Shown: positions 20,196 to 31,058, numbered from the stretch's first letter. The stretch is DNA of 64,000 nt from an uncultured Pseudomonas sp. (GCF_913774235.1 NZ_CAJYDW010000020.1:1-64000), one strand, 5' to 3'. Translations and numbers: made by a program. Notes: generated by a model not told the origin, from the letters alone.

Positions 20196-20372
20196 ATGTA
20201 CATCTATCGGCTGGTCCTGCTCCTCGTGGTAGGCATCTATCTGTTCTCCCCCGCCATCATGGATTGGTGGATCGCCCCCAGCGGCGCCTGGTATCGCCCC
20301 TACCTGCTGTGGCTCATCCTCATCGTGGTGACCTTCATCCTGCAGAGCCAGCGCGATGCCGACGAGCTTTAG
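20196..20372 (+). CDS. cbrX: Small membrane protein CbrX, translationally coupled to cbrA
   Basis: This 58-residue hydrophobic protein has two predicted membrane helices (YRLVLLLVVGIYLFSP and YLLWLILIVVTFIL). Its 3' end overlaps the cbrA start by 17 nt, so cbrA translation probably depends on ribosomes finishing cbrX. This matches the cbrX gene described upstream of cbrA in Pseudomonas putida. The ATG at 20196 was preferred to an in-frame upstream ATG that lacks a ribosome site. A direct effect on CbrA signalling is untested here. Confidence 0.75.
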   Translation: MYIYRLVLLLVVGIYLFSPAIMDWWIAPSGAWYRPYLLWLILIVVTFILQSQRDADEL

Positions 20373-23304
20373 TCTGTCCCAGCTGGTGCTGATCAGCGCC
20401 GGCTACCTGCTGATCTTCTTCGGCGTCGCCTGGATGACCGAGAAGGGCTGGGTGCCGCGCCGGCTGGTGCGCCATCCGCTGATCTACACCCTGTCGCTCG
20501 GGGTCTACGCCAGCGCCTGGGCCTTCTATGGCACCGTGGGCCTGGCCTACGACTACGGCTACGGCTTTCTCGCCTATTACCTGGGCCTGTGCGGCGCCTT
20601 CCTGCTGGCGCCGGTGTTGCTCTATCCCATCCTGCGGCTGACCCGCGCCTACCAGCTGGCGTCCCTGGCCGATCTCTTCGCCTTCCGCTTCCGCAGCACC
20701 TGGGCCGGCGCCCTGACCAGCCTGGGCATGCTGATCGCCGTGCTGCCGCTGCTGGCATTGCAGATCCAGGCGGTGGCCACCAGCACCGGCATCCTGGTGC
20801 AGGCCCGCGCCCAGGACGCTCCGGCGCTGGGCTTCTGCCTGCTGATCACCCTGTTCGCCATGCTCTTCGGCGCGCGCCAGATCAACTCCAAGGAACGCCA
20901 CGAAGGCCTGGTGGTGGCCATCGCCTTCGAATCCCTGGTCAAGCTGCTGGCTCTGGGCATCGTCGGCGGCGTCACCCTCTATACGGTGTTCGGCGGTCCC
21001 AACGGCCTGGAGACCTGGCTGCAGCAGAACCAGAGCGCCCTCTCCACCCTGCACACCCCGCTACAGGAAGGCCCCTGGCGAATCCTGCTGCTGGTGTTCT
21101 TCGCCGCGGCCATCGTCACACCGCACATGTACCACATGGCCTTCACCGAGAACCTCAGCCCCCAGGCGCTGGTCAGCGCCAGCTGGGGCCTGCCGCTGTT
21201 CCTGCTGCTGATCAGCCTGGCGGTGCCGCCGATTCTCTGGGGTGGGCTGGCGCTGGGTTCACCGACGCCACCGGAGTACTTCACCCTGGGCGTGGGCCTG
21301 GCGCTGGACAACCCGCTGCTGGCGCTGGTGGCCTTCGTCGGCGGGCTGTCGGCGGCCAGCGGCCTGATCATCGTGGTGACCATGGCGCTGTCCGGCATGC
21401 TGCTCAACCACATCGTGCTGCCGCTCTATCAGCCGCCCACCGACGGCAACATCTATCGCTGGCTGCGCATGACCCGACGCATGCTGATCGCCGCCATCAT
21501 CCTCGGCAGCTACGGCTTCTATCGCCTGCTGCAGGGCCACGGCGATCTCTCCAGCCTGGGCATCGTCTCCTTCGTCGCCACCGTGCAATTCCTGCCTGGC
21601 GCGCTGTCGGTGCTCTATTGGCAGACGGCCAACCGCAAGGGCTTCATCGCCGGCCTGCTGTGTGGCCTGGGCCTCTGGTTCCTGAGTATGCTCATGCCGC
21701 TGGTGGCCGACATCAATCCGCTGCAGATCGGCGCCTTCGGCTATCGCATCAGCGCCAGCAACTGGCACCTGGCGGCGGTCGCCTCCCTGACCGTCAACGT
21801 CCTGGTGTTCGCCCTGGTCTCGCTGTTCACAGAGGCTAGCGAGGAGGAGAAGAGCGCCGCCGAGGCCTGCGCGGTGGACAACGTCCGCCGCCCGCAACGC
21901 CGTGAACTGGCTGCCGGCTCGCCCCAGGACTTCGCCGCCCAGTTGGCCAAGCCGCTCGGCGCCAAGACCGCGCAGAAGGAGGTCGAACGCGCCCTGGCCG
22001 ACCTGTTGTTGCCCTACGACGAGCGCCGCCCCTATGCGCTGCGCCGGCTCCGCGACCGCATCGAAGCCAACCTCTCCGGCCTGATGGGCCCGCGGGTGGC
22101 CCAGGACATCGTCGAGACCTTCCTGCCGTTCAAGGCGGAGAGCGAGGCCTATGCCACCGAGGACATCCACTTCATCGAGAACCGCCTGGAAGACTACCAG
22201 TCACGCCTGACCGGTCTTGCCGCCGAGCTGGACGCCCTGCGCCGCTATCACCGCCAGACCCTGCAGGAACTGCCCATGGGCGTCTGCTCCCTGGCGCGGG
22301 ATCGCGAGATCCTCATGTGGAACCGCGCCATGGAAGAACTCACCGGCATCGATGGCGCCCGGGTGGTGGGCTCACGGCTCAACGCCCTGCCCGATCCCTG
22401 GCAGGACCTGTTCGAGCGCTTTCTCGCCGAACCGGCCCAGCAACACCTCTATAAACAACGACTGCCCCAGGAACACGAGCAGCGCTGGCTCAACCTACAC
22501 AAGGCGACCATCGACGAACCCCTGGCGGTGGGCAGCAACGGCACGGTGCTGGTGGTGGAAGACATCAGCGAGACCCAACTGCTGGAAGACCGCCTGATCC
22601 ACTCCGAGCGCCTGGCCTCCATCGGCCGGCTGGCGGCGGGCGTGGCCCATGAGATCGGCAATCCCGTCACCGGTATCGCCTGCCTGGCGCAGAATCTGCG
22701 CGAGGAGCGCGAGGCGGACGAGGAGATCGACGAGATCAGCAGCCAGATCATCGAGCAGACCCGCCGCATCACCCGCATCGTCCAGTCGCTAATGAGCTTC
22801 GCCCATGCCGGCGGCCGCCAGCAGGCCCACGAGCCGGTCTGCGTGGCCGAGGCGGCCCAGGAGGCCATCGCCCTGCTCTCGCTGAATCGCCAGAGCGTGG
22901 ACGTCGACTTCTTCAATCTCTGCGACCCCGATCACTTCGTGCAGGGCGATCCCCAGCGGCTGGTGCAGGTGATGATCAACCTGCTGTCCAACGCCCGCGA
23001 CGCCTCGCCGCCCGGCGCGCCGATCCGCGTGCGCAGCGAGGCCCAGGCGCAGACAGTGACCCTGAGCGTCGAGGACGAGGGCAGCGGCATCCCCAAGGCC
23101 ATCGTCAGCCGGCTGTTCGAACCCTTCTTCACCACCAAGGACCCGGGCAAGGGGACAGGGCTCGGCTTGGCTCTGGTCTATTCCATCGTAGAAGAGCATT
23201 ATGGTCAGATAATGATCGATAGCCCTACCGACCCCGTGACCGGCCAGGGCACCCGCATTCGGGTGCTGCTGCCGCGTTATCTCGGGTTGCCGGAGGCGCC
23301 GTGA
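20356..23304 (+). CDS. cbrA: Sensor histidine kinase CbrA with SLC5 transporter domain
   Basis: The 982-residue protein begins with a sodium/solute symporter-like (SLC5) domain of about 13 helices (about 1-495). A short STAC-type linker region follows, then a PAS domain (about 630-740), the HisKA dimerisation box with phospho-His ([22 protein letters not shown], His about 765) and a C-terminal HATPase ([27 protein letters not shown]). It phosphorylates CbrB to control carbon/nitrogen balance. It can also act as a transporter, as shown for histidine in P. putida CbrA. Confidence 0.95.
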   Translation: MPTSFSLSQLVLISAGYLLIFFGVAWMTEKGWVPRRLVRHPLIYTLSLGVYASAWAFYGTVGLAYDYGYGFLAYYLGLCGAFLLAPVLLYPILRLTRAYQLASLADLFAFRFRSTWAGALTSLGMLIAVLPLLALQIQAVATSTGILVQARAQDAPALGFCLLITLFAMLFGARQINSKERHEGLVVAIAFESLVKLLALGIVGGVTLYTVFGGPNGLETWLQQNQSALSTLHTPLQEGPWRILLLVFFAAAIVTPHMYHMAFTENLSPQALVSASWGLPLFLLLISLAVPPILWGGLALGSPTPPEYFTLGVGLALDNPLLALVAFVGGLSAASGLIIVVTMALSGMLLNHIVLPLYQPPTDGNIYRWLRMTRRMLIAAIILGSYGFYRLLQGHGDLSSLGIVSFVATVQFLPGALSVLYWQTANRKGFIAGLLCGLGLWFLSMLMPLVADINPLQIGAFGYRISASNWHLAAVASLTVNVLVFALVSLFTEASEEEKSAAEACAVDNVRRPQRRELAAGSPQDFAAQLAKPLGAKTAQKEVERALADLLLPYDERRPYALRRLRDRIEANLSGLMGPRVAQDIVETFLPFKAESEAYATEDIHFIENRLEDYQSRLTGLAAELDALRRYHRQTLQELPMGVCSLARDREILMWNRAMEELTGIDGARVVGSRLNALPDPWQDLFERFLAEPAQQHLYKQRLPQEHEQRWLNLHKATIDEPLAVGSNGTVLVVEDISETQLLEDRLIHSERLASIGRLAAGVAHEIGNPVTGIACLAQNLREEREADEEIDEISSQIIEQTRRITRIVQSLMSFAHAGGRQQAHEPVCVAEAAQEAIALLSLNRQSVDVDFFNLCDPDHFVQGDPQRLVQVMINLLSNARDASPPGAPIRVRSEAQAQTVTLSVEDEGSGIPKAIVSRLFEPFFTTKDPGKGTGLGLALVYSIVEEHYGQIMIDSPTDPVTGQGTRIRVLLPRYLGLPEAP

Positions 23305-23419
23305 CGGACCCATCCGCCTGCTGGATGGCTCTGCTAAAGCATTCGGAAGTCCAGACCACCGCGACACGACACGCTGCCTGGCGTGGGTCGGCCTGCCTTC
23401 CCGTAAGAGAGCGCACTTG

Positions 23420-24835
23420 ATGGCCCATATTCTGATTGTCGAAGACGAGAAGATCATCCGCTCGGCGCTACGCCGGCTGCTCGAACGCAACCAGTTCCGC
23501 GTCAGCGAGGCCGGCTCCGTCCAGGAGGCCCAGGATCTCTACGACGTCGCGAGCTTCGACCTCGTCATCAGCGATCTCCGCCTGCCCGGTGCGCCCGGCA
23601 CCGAGATGATCGATCTCGCTAAGGGCAAGCCGGTGCTGATCATGACCAGCTACGCCAGCCTGAGATCGGCGGTCGACTCCATGAAGCAGGGCGCGGTGGA
23701 CTACATCGCCAAGCCCTTCGACCACGACGAGATGCTGCAGGCTGTGGCGCGCATCCTGGTGGAGCGCGAACAGCGGACGCCGAGCGCCGTCGAGGAAAGC
23801 CCTGCCCCGGCACCTGCCACCGGCGAGATCGGCATCATCGGCAACTGCGCGCCGATGCAGGACCTGTTCGGCAAGATCCGCAAGGTCGCGCCCACCGACT
23901 CCACCGTGCTCATCCAGGGGGAATCGGGCACCGGCAAGGAGCTGGTAGCACGGGCGCTGCACAACCTCTCGCGCCGGGCCAAGGCGCCGCTGATCTCGGT
24001 CAACTGCGCGGCCATCCCCGAGACGCTGATCGAATCCGAACTCTTCGGTCATGAGAAGGGCGCCTTCACCGGTGCCAGTGCCAGCCGCACCGGCCTGGTG
24101 GAAGCGGCAGACGGTGGCACCCTGTTCCTCGACGAAATCGGCGAATTGCCCCTGGAAGCCCAGGCACGCCTCTTGCGCGTGCTGCAGGAAGGCGAGATCC
24201 GTCGGGTCGGCTCGGTGCAGTCGCAGAAGGTCGACGTGCGCCTGATCGCCGCCACCCACCGCGATCTCAAGGGCCTGTCCAAGGTCGGCCAATTCCGCGA
24301 AGACCTCTTCTATCGCCTCAATGTCATCTCCCTGCGCCTGCCCGCCCTGCGCGAGCGCGGTGGCGACGTGATGGAGATCGCCCGGGTGTTCCTCGCCCGG
24401 CAGTCGGCACGCATGAGTCGTCCGGGACTGAAGTTCGGCGCCGAAGCCGAAGCCGCCATTCGGCACTACAGCTGGCCGGGTAACGTCCGCGAACTGGAGA
24501 ACGCCATCGAGCGCTCGGTCATCCTCAGCGAAGGCCAGGAGATCAATGCCGACCAACTGGGCATCGACGTCGAGCTGGGCGAACTGGACCTGGCCGACAG
24601 CTACCTCGATCCGCTGCCCGCCACCGGCCTGGGTAACGGCAACGGCGCCCACGAGCCCACCGAGGACCTGTCCCTGGAGGACTACTTCCAGCACTTCGTC
24701 CTCGAACATCAGGATCACATGACCGAGACCGAGCTCGCCCGCAAGCTCGGCGTCAGCCGCAAGTGCCTCTGGGAGCGGCGTCAGCGCCTGGGCATCCCCC
24801 GCCGCAAGGCCAGTGCCAGCAGCGACGCCTCCTGA
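23420..24835 (+). CDS. cbrB: NtrC-family response regulator CbrB
   Basis: The 471-residue sigma54 activator has a receiver domain (phospho-acceptor Asp52 in VISDLRLPG). The AAA+ domain has Walker A GESGTGKE, the sigma54-contact loop GAFTGA and Walker [12 protein letters not shown]. It ends in a Fis-type HTH ([22 protein letters not shown]). It is partnered with CbrA immediately upstream; the 115-nt gap may contain a separate promoter. Its principal target, crcZ, lies directly downstream with a matching operator. An in-frame TTG precedes the ATG at 23420 and is less likely. Confidence 0.95.
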   Translation: MAHILIVEDEKIIRSALRRLLERNQFRVSEAGSVQEAQDLYDVASFDLVISDLRLPGAPGTEMIDLAKGKPVLIMTSYASLRSAVDSMKQGAVDYIAKPFDHDEMLQAVARILVEREQRTPSAVEESPAPAPATGEIGIIGNCAPMQDLFGKIRKVAPTDSTVLIQGESGTGKELVARALHNLSRRAKAPLISVNCAAIPETLIESELFGHEKGAFTGASASRTGLVEAADGGTLFLDEIGELPLEAQARLLRVLQEGEIRRVGSVQSQKVDVRLIAATHRDLKGLSKVGQFREDLFYRLNVISLRLPALRERGGDVMEIARVFLARQSARMSRPGLKFGAEAEAAIRHYSWPGNVRELENAIERSVILSEGQEINADQLGIDVELGELDLADSYLDPLPATGLGNGNGAHEPTEDLSLEDYFQHFVLEHQDHMTETELARKLGVSRKCLWERRQRLGIPRRKASASSDAS

Positions 24836-24913
24836 GGTTTTTACCGGAGCGCGGGAACCTCCTGGCGCTCCTGCGGTAACACCCCTCTCCCACCCGCCCC
24901 GTCCTTTGCAATG

Positions 24914-24950
24914 TGTTACCGCCGTAACAGGAAGCGGGTCCAGCGGTAAC
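24914..24950 (+). promoter_or_regulatory. CbrB upstream activating sequence for crcZ
   Basis: TGTTAC-CGCC-GTAACA (24914-24929) is a perfect dyad, and another GTAAC half-site follows at 24946-24950. A further half-site lies upstream at 24876-24880. This is the three-subsite architecture known for CbrB at crcZ promoters. The dyad sits about 130 bp before the expected transcription start, typical of an enhancer for a sigma54 activator. Confidence 0.8.
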
Positions 24951-25026
24951 GAAAAATTGCCTGTAGCCTCCCTGGCAAAAGACTACATTTCTCATAAGTC
25001 ATTGAAAAATGAGGGTTTTAAAAAAC

Positions 25027-25042
25027 TGGCACGGCATCTGCT
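25027..25042 (+). promoter_or_regulatory. Sigma54 (RpoN) promoter of crcZ
   Basis: TGGCACGGCATCTGCT has GG and GC exactly 10 bp apart, the -24/-12 geometry. Only one of the strongest consensus positions (TTGC to CTGC) deviates. Transcription should begin near 25053. Confidence 0.85.
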
Positions 25043-25052
25043 TTATGTTCTG

Positions 25053-25424
25053 GCACAAGAACAATAAAAACGTACCCACTCCATAACAAAAACAAGACGT
25101 AGCGACTCCAGCACAATAAGAACAAGCAGGCGGAGGCGTAGCTAACTGATCATTTTGGAGAAGAGTCGTCTTGCGGGATGGTCCGCGCGATGTCAGGACA
25201 GAGAACAACAAAACTGCCCCGAGGCAGCACCCGTACCAGGCAGAGCAGGCATGATCCTGACGGCATCAGCTTCCAAAGTAATCCGTTTGCTCTTGGCTCT
25301 AGACTTCAGAGCCTTTCCGGCGGCCGGTAACCGCACGGGACAGACCACACAAGAAAAACAAGAGGTCTGGATACACAATAAAAACAAAGCACGTACCACT
25401 TTGGGGGGGAGCTTCGGCTCCCCC
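25053..25424 (+). ncRNA. crcZ: CrcZ, Hfq/Crc-sequestering small RNA
   Basis: This non-coding stretch of about 370 nt between cbrB and pcnB contains six A-rich CA motifs (AAnAAnAA type): near 25055-25071, 25084-25096, 25112-25126, 25203-25213, 25348-25362 and 25372-25389. They act as decoys for Hfq-Crc and so relieve catabolite repression. It ends in an 8-bp stem with a TTCG loop (25405-25424), without a long T tract. Location, promoter type and motif content all match CrcZ. Ends are inferred. The rest of the gap to pcnB (25425-25537) shows nothing else. Confidence 0.9.
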
Positions 25425-25537
25425 AGTGCCTTTGACAGCCTTCCCTCCCTCGTTCAAGATCCCCTCCTTATCTATTGCGCAATGGTCCCTCCCAAGGTCC
25501 AGCTTGCGTATAGCCGTCTCTCCGAACAGAAACTCGC

Positions 25538-26929
25538 ATGCTGAAGAAGCTGATCCAGACCCTGCGTTCGCCCCTGCGGCGCACTCCGCCCGCGCCTGCC
25601 CTGCCCATCGAACTGCCCCGCAGTCAGCATGCTCTGGAACGAGAGCGCATCAGCCGTCACGCCCTGAGCGTCGTCGACCGGCTGGAAAAGGCTGGCTATC
25701 AGGCCTATCTGGTGGGCGGTTGCGTACGGGACCTGCTGCTGGGCTTCACGCCCAAGGACTTCGACGTGGCCACCAGCGCCACCCCCGAACAGGTCCGCGC
25801 CGAATTCCGCAACGCCCGGGTCATCGGCCGCCGCTTCAAGCTGGTCCATGTGCACTTCGGCCGCGAGATCATCGAAGTGGCCACCTTCCGCGCCAACCAT
25901 CCCACCGGCGATGCCGAGGACGAGACCCAAGGGTCGCGTCATGAGAGCGGCCGGATTCTGCGCGACAACATCTACGGCAACCAGGAACAGGATGCCCAGC
26001 GCCGCGACTTCACCATCAATGCGCTCTACTACGATGCCAGCGGCGAACGCATCCTCGACTACGCCAACGGTGCCCAGGACATCCGCCTGCGGCAGATTCG
26101 CCTGATCGGCGATCCCGAACAGCGCTACCAGGAAGATCCGGTACGGATGCTGCGCGCTGTGCGCTTCGCCGCCAAGCTGGACTTCGAGATCGAGACGGCC
26201 ACCGCCGAGCCCATTGCCCGTCTGGCCCCGCTACTGCGCGATATCCCGGCGCCGCGGCTATTCGACGAGGTGATCAAGCTGCTGCTCGGCGGCAAGGCCG
26301 AGCGGACCTTCGAGCTGCTCTGCCAGTACGGTCTGTTCGCCCCGCTGTTCCCCGCCAGCGGCGAAGCCCTGGAGCGCGATCCCGAGTATGCCGGCAACCT
26401 GATCCGCCAGGCCCTGGCCAATACCGATGCGCGCATCCGCGAAGGCAAGCCGGTCACCCCGGCCTTCCTCTTCGCCGCCCTGCTCTGGCCCGCGCTGCCC
26501 GAGCGTGTCCGCCATCACCAGGCGCTTGGTCTGCCGCCCATTCCGGCCATGCAGGAAGCCGCCCACGACCTCACCCTGCAGCAATGCCAGCGCACCGCCG
26601 TGCCCAAGCGTTTCACCATGCCCATGCGCGAGATCTGGGACATGCAGGAGCGTCTGCCGCGGCGCCAGGGCAAGCGCGCCGACCTGCTGCTGGAGAATCC
26701 GCGCTTCCGTGCCGGCTATGACTTCCTGCTGCTGCGCGAGAGCGCCGGCGAGGAAACCGGTGGCCTGGGCGAATGGTGGACCCGTTACCAGGAAGTCGGT
26801 GACAGCCAGCGGCGCGAGATGATCAAGAACCTCAGCCGCGAAGAAGGCGCACCGGCCAAGCGTCGGCGCCGTGGCGGCAGCAATCGCAAGCGGCGCAGCG
26901 CCGACACCCCGTCGTCCGGCGAAGAATGA
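25538..26929 (+). CDS. pcnB: Poly(A) polymerase I
   Basis: The 463-residue class II nucleotidyltransferase adds 3' poly(A) tails that target RNAs for decay. The catalytic domain has GGCVRDLLLG and the two carboxylates in DFDVAT, then RRDFTINALYYD and the RNA-binding part. The basic C-terminal tail (KRRRRGGSNRKRRS) is typical. The ribosome site before the ATG at 25538 is poor, which fits the weak translation usual for pcnB. The gene overlaps folK by 4 nt. Confidence 0.95.
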   Translation: MLKKLIQTLRSPLRRTPPAPALPIELPRSQHALERERISRHALSVVDRLEKAGYQAYLVGGCVRDLLLGFTPKDFDVATSATPEQVRAEFRNARVIGRRFKLVHVHFGREIIEVATFRANHPTGDAEDETQGSRHESGRILRDNIYGNQEQDAQRRDFTINALYYDASGERILDYANGAQDIRLRQIRLIGDPEQRYQEDPVRMLRAVRFAAKLDFEIETATAEPIARLAPLLRDIPAPRLFDEVIKLLLGGKAERTFELLCQYGLFAPLFPASGEALERDPEYAGNLIRQALANTDARIREGKPVTPAFLFAALLWPALPERVRHHQALGLPPIPAMQEAAHDLTLQQCQRTAVPKRFTMPMREIWDMQERLPRRQGKRADLLLENPRFRAGYDFLLLRESAGEETGGLGEWWTRYQEVGDSQRREMIKNLSREEGAPAKRRRRGGSNRKRRSADTPSSGEE

Positions 26930-27429
26930 TGGAGCGGGTCTACCTCGGCCTCGGCAGCAACCTGGCCGAACCACGGCGCCAACTGGAGGCAGCCCTGGCC
27001 GCCCTGGCCGCCCTGCCCGCCAGCCACCTGGTCGCGGTGTCGGCCTTCTACGCCAGCGATCCCCTGGGGCCACCCGACCAGCCGCGCTACGTCAACGCCG
27101 TGGCCGCCCTGGATACCAACCTCGCGCCTCTGGCGCTGCTCGACGCCACCCAGGCGATCGAGCAACAGCAGGGCCGTGTGCGCAAGGACGAGCGCTGGGG
27201 ACCGCGCACCCTGGACATCGACATCCTGCTGTTCGGCGAACGGCTGATCGACGAGCCGCGCCTACAGGTGCCGCACTACCATCTGCACGCCCGGGCCTTC
27301 GTGCTCTATCCCCTGGCCGATCTCGCGCCCGCGCTGCAGCTGCCCGATGGCCGCCGGTTGCCGGACCTGCTGTCCGCCTGTCCTTTCGAAGGCCTGGAGC
27401 GACTGCTACCGTCGTCGTCAGTGCGGTAA
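26926..27429 (+). CDS. folK: 2-amino-4-hydroxy-6-hydroxymethyldihydropteridine pyrophosphokinase
   Basis: The 167-residue enzyme transfers pyrophosphate from ATP to 6-hydroxymethyl-7,8-dihydropterin in folate synthesis. The GLGSNL N-terminus and the HPPK signature RWGPRTLDIDILLFG are intact. Two adjacent ATGs (26926 and 26929) are possible starts; both overlap or touch the pcnB stop, so the two genes are coupled. Confidence 0.94.
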   Translation: MMERVYLGLGSNLAEPRRQLEAALAALAALPASHLVAVSAFYASDPLGPPDQPRYVNAVAALDTNLAPLALLDATQAIEQQQGRVRKDERWGPRTLDIDILLFGERLIDEPRLQVPHYHLHARAFVLYPLADLAPALQLPDGRRLPDLLSACPFEGLERLLPSSSVR

Positions 27430-27481
27430 CACAGCCGTAACACCGAGCATTGACTTGTACCGAGCGCGCCGGGACTATAGC
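27426..27481 (+). promoter_or_regulatory. Candidate panB promoter with two GTAACA repeats
   Basis: Direct repeats GTAACA at 27426-27431 and 27437-27442, 11 bp apart, resemble the CbrB half-sites at crcZ. A possible sigma70 promoter follows: TTGACT (27450-27455) and a TATA-like -10 around 27474-27481, with a spacer of 18-20 bp. No sigma54 motif is present. Confidence 0.4.
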
Positions 27482-27557
27482 AGCCGTTTTCGCGCGGTCA
27501 CTCCGCGCCCGCGGCGCCAGACAATAACCATAGCGCCGTCCCACGAGGACCCTTTGC

Positions 27558-28358
27558 ATGCCTGATATCAGCCTCACGACCCTCCAGGGACTCAAGCAAC
27601 GTGGCGAGAAGATCGCCATGCTGACCGCCTACGATGCCACCTTCGCCCAGGCCGCCAGCCAAGCCGGCGTCGAGATGCTGCTCGTCGGTGACTCCCTCGG
27701 CATGGTGCTGCAGGGCCACGACAGCACCCTGCCGGTCACCCTCGACGACATGGTCTACCACACCGCCTGCGTCAAGCGCGGCCAGGCCGGGGCCTTCCTC
27801 GTCGCCGACCTGTCGTTCATGACCTACGCCACCCTGGAGCAGACCCTGACCAGCGCCGGCCGCCTGATGCAGGCCGGCGCCCAGATGGTCAAGCTGGAAG
27901 GCGATGGCTGGCTGGCCGAGCCCATTCGTCGCCTGGCGGCCAATGGCGTGCCGGTCTGCGCGCACCTGGGCCTCACCCCCCAATCGGTCAACGTCTTCGG
28001 CGGCTTCAAGGTGCAGGGGCGCGATCCGCTGCGCGCCCAGCAACTGCGTGATGCGGCCAAGGAACTGGAGGAGGCAGGCGCCGCCATGCTGTTGCTCGAG
28101 TGTGTCCCCTCGGCCCTGGCCGAAGAGATCACCCGCGCCGCCCAGGTGCCGGTGATCGGCATCGGCGCCGGAGCCGCCACCGACGGCCAGGTACTGGTGC
28201 TGCACGACATGCTCGGTCTGGCGCTACGCGGCCGTACGCCCAAGTTCGTGCGTAACTTCATGGCTGGTCAGGACAGCATCCAGGCTGCCCTGGCGGCCTA
28301 CGTCGCCGCCGTCAAGGACGGCAGCTTTCCCGCTCCCGAACACGGATTTTCCGCATGA
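27558..28358 (+). CDS. panB: 3-methyl-2-oxobutanoate hydroxymethyltransferase
   Basis: The 266-residue TIM-barrel enzyme makes ketopantoate from 2-oxoisovalerate and methylene-tetrahydrofolate, the first step of pantothenate synthesis. The Mg2+-site region [11 protein letters not shown] and [15 protein letters not shown] and [11 protein letters not shown] are conserved. It forms an operon with panC (ATGA overlap). The folate cofactor link makes the folK-panB neighbourhood sensible. Confidence 0.96.
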   Translation: MPDISLTTLQGLKQRGEKIAMLTAYDATFAQAASQAGVEMLLVGDSLGMVLQGHDSTLPVTLDDMVYHTACVKRGQAGAFLVADLSFMTYATLEQTLTSAGRLMQAGAQMVKLEGDGWLAEPIRRLAANGVPVCAHLGLTPQSVNVFGGFKVQGRDPLRAQQLRDAAKELEEAGAAMLLLECVPSALAEEITRAAQVPVIGIGAGAATDGQVLVLHDMLGLALRGRTPKFVRNFMAGQDSIQAALAAYVAAVKDGSFPAPEHGFSA

Positions 28359-29212
28359 AGACGGTCCATAGCGTCCGCGAACTGCGCGCCGCGGTCGCCG
28401 CCGCGCGCCGCCAGGGCCTGCGCATCGGCCTGGTCCCCACCATGGGCAACCTGCACGCCGGGCACATCGCCCTGGTGGAAACCGCCCGGCGCCACGCCGA
28501 TTTCGTGGTGACCAGCATCTTCGTCAACCCGCTGCAATTCGGCCCGAGCGAGGATCTGGACAAGTACCCGCGCACCCTGGCGGAAGACAGTCGCCAGCTG
28601 AACGAGGCTCATTGCGACCTGCTGTTCGCGCCGGCGGTGAGCGAGATGTATCCCAATGGCATGGACGGCCTGACTCGGGTGAACGTCCCCGGCGTCTCCG
28701 AAGGCCTCTGCGGTGCGCGCCGCCCCGGGCATTTCGAAGGCGTGGCGACGGTGGTCACCAAGCTGTTCCAGATGGCGCAACCGGACGTGGCGGTCTTCGG
28801 CGAAAAGGACTATCAGCAGCTGGCGGTGATCCGCAAGCTGGTCCAGGACCTGGACATGCCCATCGACATCGTCGCCCAACCCACGGTAAGAGCCATCGAC
28901 GGTCTGGCGCTGTCGTCGCGCAACGGCTATCTCGATGACCACCAGCGCGCCAGTGCGCCCTGCCTGTACAGCCTGCTCAGGCGTCTGGCCGATCAGCTCG
29001 CAGCCGGTGCGGCGGTCGAGCCGACGCTGGCCGCCGGTGTCGCCGAATTGCAAGCTCAGGGGCTTAAGGTCGACTATCTGGAATTGCGTGAGCAGCTGAG
29101 CTTGCAACCGGCCGGTCCGGACAGCGCCGCGCTGGTCCTGCTGGTAGCGGCCTACCTCGGCCGAACCCGCCTGATCGACAATCTGAGCTTTCGCCGCAGG
29201 GCCCGAGTGTGA
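28355..29212 (+). CDS. panC: Pantothenate synthetase
   Basis: The 285-residue enzyme joins pantoate and beta-alanine through a pantoyl-adenylate. The nucleotidyltransferase motif appears as [13 protein letters not shown], and [10 protein letters not shown] is present. The start overlaps the panB stop. panD, which makes beta-alanine and usually follows in Pseudomonas, is absent: a terminator and then pgi come next. Confidence 0.95.
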   Translation: MKTVHSVRELRAAVAAARRQGLRIGLVPTMGNLHAGHIALVETARRHADFVVTSIFVNPLQFGPSEDLDKYPRTLAEDSRQLNEAHCDLLFAPAVSEMYPNGMDGLTRVNVPGVSEGLCGARRPGHFEGVATVVTKLFQMAQPDVAVFGEKDYQQLAVIRKLVQDLDMPIDIVAQPTVRAIDGLALSSRNGYLDDHQRASAPCLYSLLRRLADQLAAGAAVEPTLAAGVAELQAQGLKVDYLELREQLSLQPAGPDSAALVLLVAAYLGRTRLIDNLSFRRRARV

Positions 29213-29254
29213 CGCAACCGAAGGTTAGCTCACCCGAACCTGCCTGAACCCTGG

Positions 29255-29279
29255 AAGCCCGGAACATACCGGGCTTTTT
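29255..29279 (+). terminator. Terminator after panC
   Basis: AAGCCCGG and CCGGGCTT form an 8-bp stem (loop AACATA), running into TTTTT. Confidence 0.9.
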
Positions 29280-29393
29280 CATGCTCGAAGCGCGACGCCA
29301 CGACCGGCGTCTCGCGGTCACCGACTTTCTCTTGCAAGCCAGCGGCTTGTGGGGCACAACAGCAAACAAGAGCCACCAAGGAAAAGCCTAGCC

Positions 29394-31058
29394 ATGGAGT
29401 ACTATCAACACCCCCTCGACGTGACCCAGCTCGCCTCCTGGAAAGCCCTGCAGGAACACCGCAAGGCCATGCAGAATTTCCGCATGCGCGATGCCTTCGC
29501 GGCCGACCCGCAGCGCTTCAAGCACTTTTCCCTGAGCAGCAGTGGTCTGTTCCTCGACTACTCCAAGAACCTCATCACCGAGCAGACCCGTGAGCTGCTG
29601 GTGAACCTGGCCCGTGAAGCGGGTCTCGAAGGGGCCATCCGTACCCTGTTCGACGGCGCCTACGTCAACTCGTCCGAGCATCGCCCGGCCCTGCATACCG
29701 CCCTGCGCCGCCCGGTGGGCGACAGTGTCCGGATCGATGGCCAGGACATCATGCCCGAGGTGCACCGGGTCCTGAACCAGATGACCCAGCTGGTCACCCG
29801 CATCCACAACGGCCTCTGGCGCGGCTACACCGAGAAGCCGATCACCGACGTGGTCAACATCGGTATCGGTGGCTCCTTCCTCGGCCCGCAGCTGGTCTCC
29901 GAGGCGCTGGTGCCCTTCACCCAGCGCGGCGTGCGTTGCCACTACCTGGCCAACATCGACGGCAGCGAATTCCGCGAGGTGACCTCCAAGCTCGCCGCCG
30001 ATACCACCCTGTTCATCGTCTCCTCCAAGTCCTTCGGCACCCTGGAGACCCTGAAGAACGCCCAGGCCGCCCGTGCCTGGTGCCTGGCCCAGGGCTGCCC
30101 GGAGCCGGAACTGCACAAGCACTTCATCGCCGTCTCCAGCAACGTCAAGGTAGCGGTGGAATTCGGTATCGCCGAAGAGAACATCTTCCCCATGTGGGAT
30201 TGGGTCGGTGGGCGCTATTCGCTGTGGTCGGCCATCGGCTTGCCCATCGCCCTGGCCATCGGCATGTCCAACTTCAAGGACCTGCTGGCCGGCGCCTACG
30301 CCATGGACCAGCACTTCACCAGCGCCCCCTTCGAAGAGAACATGCCGGTGCTGCTGGGCCTGCTCGGGGTCTGGTACGGCAACTTCTGGGGCGCCACCAG
30401 CCATGCCATCCTGCCCTACGACCACCATCTGCGTAACTTCGTGAAGCACCTGCAGCAGCTGGACATGGAGTCCAACGGCAAGAGCGTGCGCCAGGACGGC
30501 TCGCCGGTGAGCCTGGAGACCGGTCCGGTGATCTGGGGTGGCGTCGGCTGCAACGGTCAGCACGCCTACCACCAGTTGCTGCACCAGGGCACCCAACTGA
30601 TCCCCGGCGACTTCATCGTGCCGGTGGTGAGCCACAACCCGGTGGCCGATCACCAGCAGTGGCTCTATGCCAACTGTCTGTCGCAGAGCCAGGCGCTGAT
30701 GCTGGGCAAGACCCGCGAAGAAGCCGAGGCCGAGCTGCGCGAGAAGGGCCTGGGCGAAGCCGAGATCGCCAAGCTGGCGCCGCACAAGGTGATCCCGGGC
30801 AACCGCCCGAGCAATACCCTGGTACTGGAGCGCATCTCGCCGCGGCGCCTGGGCGCGCTAGTGGCGCTGTACGAGCACAAGGTGTTCGTGCAGAGCGTCA
30901 TCTGGGGCATCAACTGCTTCGACCAGTGGGGCGTGGAGCTGGGCAAGGAACTGGGCAAGGACGTCTACCAGCACATCATCGGCCGCGCCGAAGGCAAGGC
31001 CGACGATGGTTCGACCCAGGGTCTGATTGATTACTTCCGCGGTCGTCATCGCGGCTGA
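29394..31058 (+). CDS. pgi: Glucose-6-phosphate isomerase
   Basis: The 554-residue enzyme interconverts glucose-6-phosphate and fructose-6-phosphate. In pseudomonads it serves mainly gluconeogenesis and the Entner-Doudoroff/EDEMP cycle. The family signatures [19 protein letters not shown] and [15 protein letters not shown] and the C-terminal [19 protein letters not shown] segment are present. The ATG at 29394 gives the family start ([13 protein letters not shown]). An A/C-rich stretch just before it (CAAACAAGAG) faintly resembles a Crc/Hfq target. A terminator follows. Confidence 0.95.
   Translation: MEYYQHPLDVTQLASWKALQEHRKAMQNFRMRDAFAADPQRFKHFSLSSSGLFLDYSKNLITEQTRELLVNLAREAGLEGAIRTLFDGAYVNSSEHRPALHTALRRPVGDSVRIDGQDIMPEVHRVLNQMTQLVTRIHNGLWRGYTEKPITDVVNIGIGGSFLGPQLVSEALVPFTQRGVRCHYLANIDGSEFREVTSKLAADTTLFIVSSKSFGTLETLKNAQAARAWCLAQGCPEPELHKHFIAVSSNVKVAVEFGIAEENIFPMWDWVGGRYSLWSAIGLPIALAIGMSNFKDLLAGAYAMDQHFTSAPFEENMPVLLGLLGVWYGNFWGATSHAILPYDHHLRNFVKHLQQLDMESNGKSVRQDGSPVSLETGPVIWGGVGCNGQHAYHQLLHQGTQLIPGDFIVPVVSHNPVADHQQWLYANCLSQSQALMLGKTREEAEAELREKGLGEAEIAKLAPHKVIPGNRPSNTLVLERISPRRLGALVALYEHKVFVQSVIWGINCFDQWGVELGKELGKDVYQHIIGRAEGKADDGSTQGLIDYFRGRHRG

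Noticed and set aside
25053-25537. Protein-coding gene between cbrB and pcnB (ORF of 129 codons)
   Set aside because: The ORF lies inside the A-rich CrcZ RNA; its composition differs from real genes and the RNA features explain the region.
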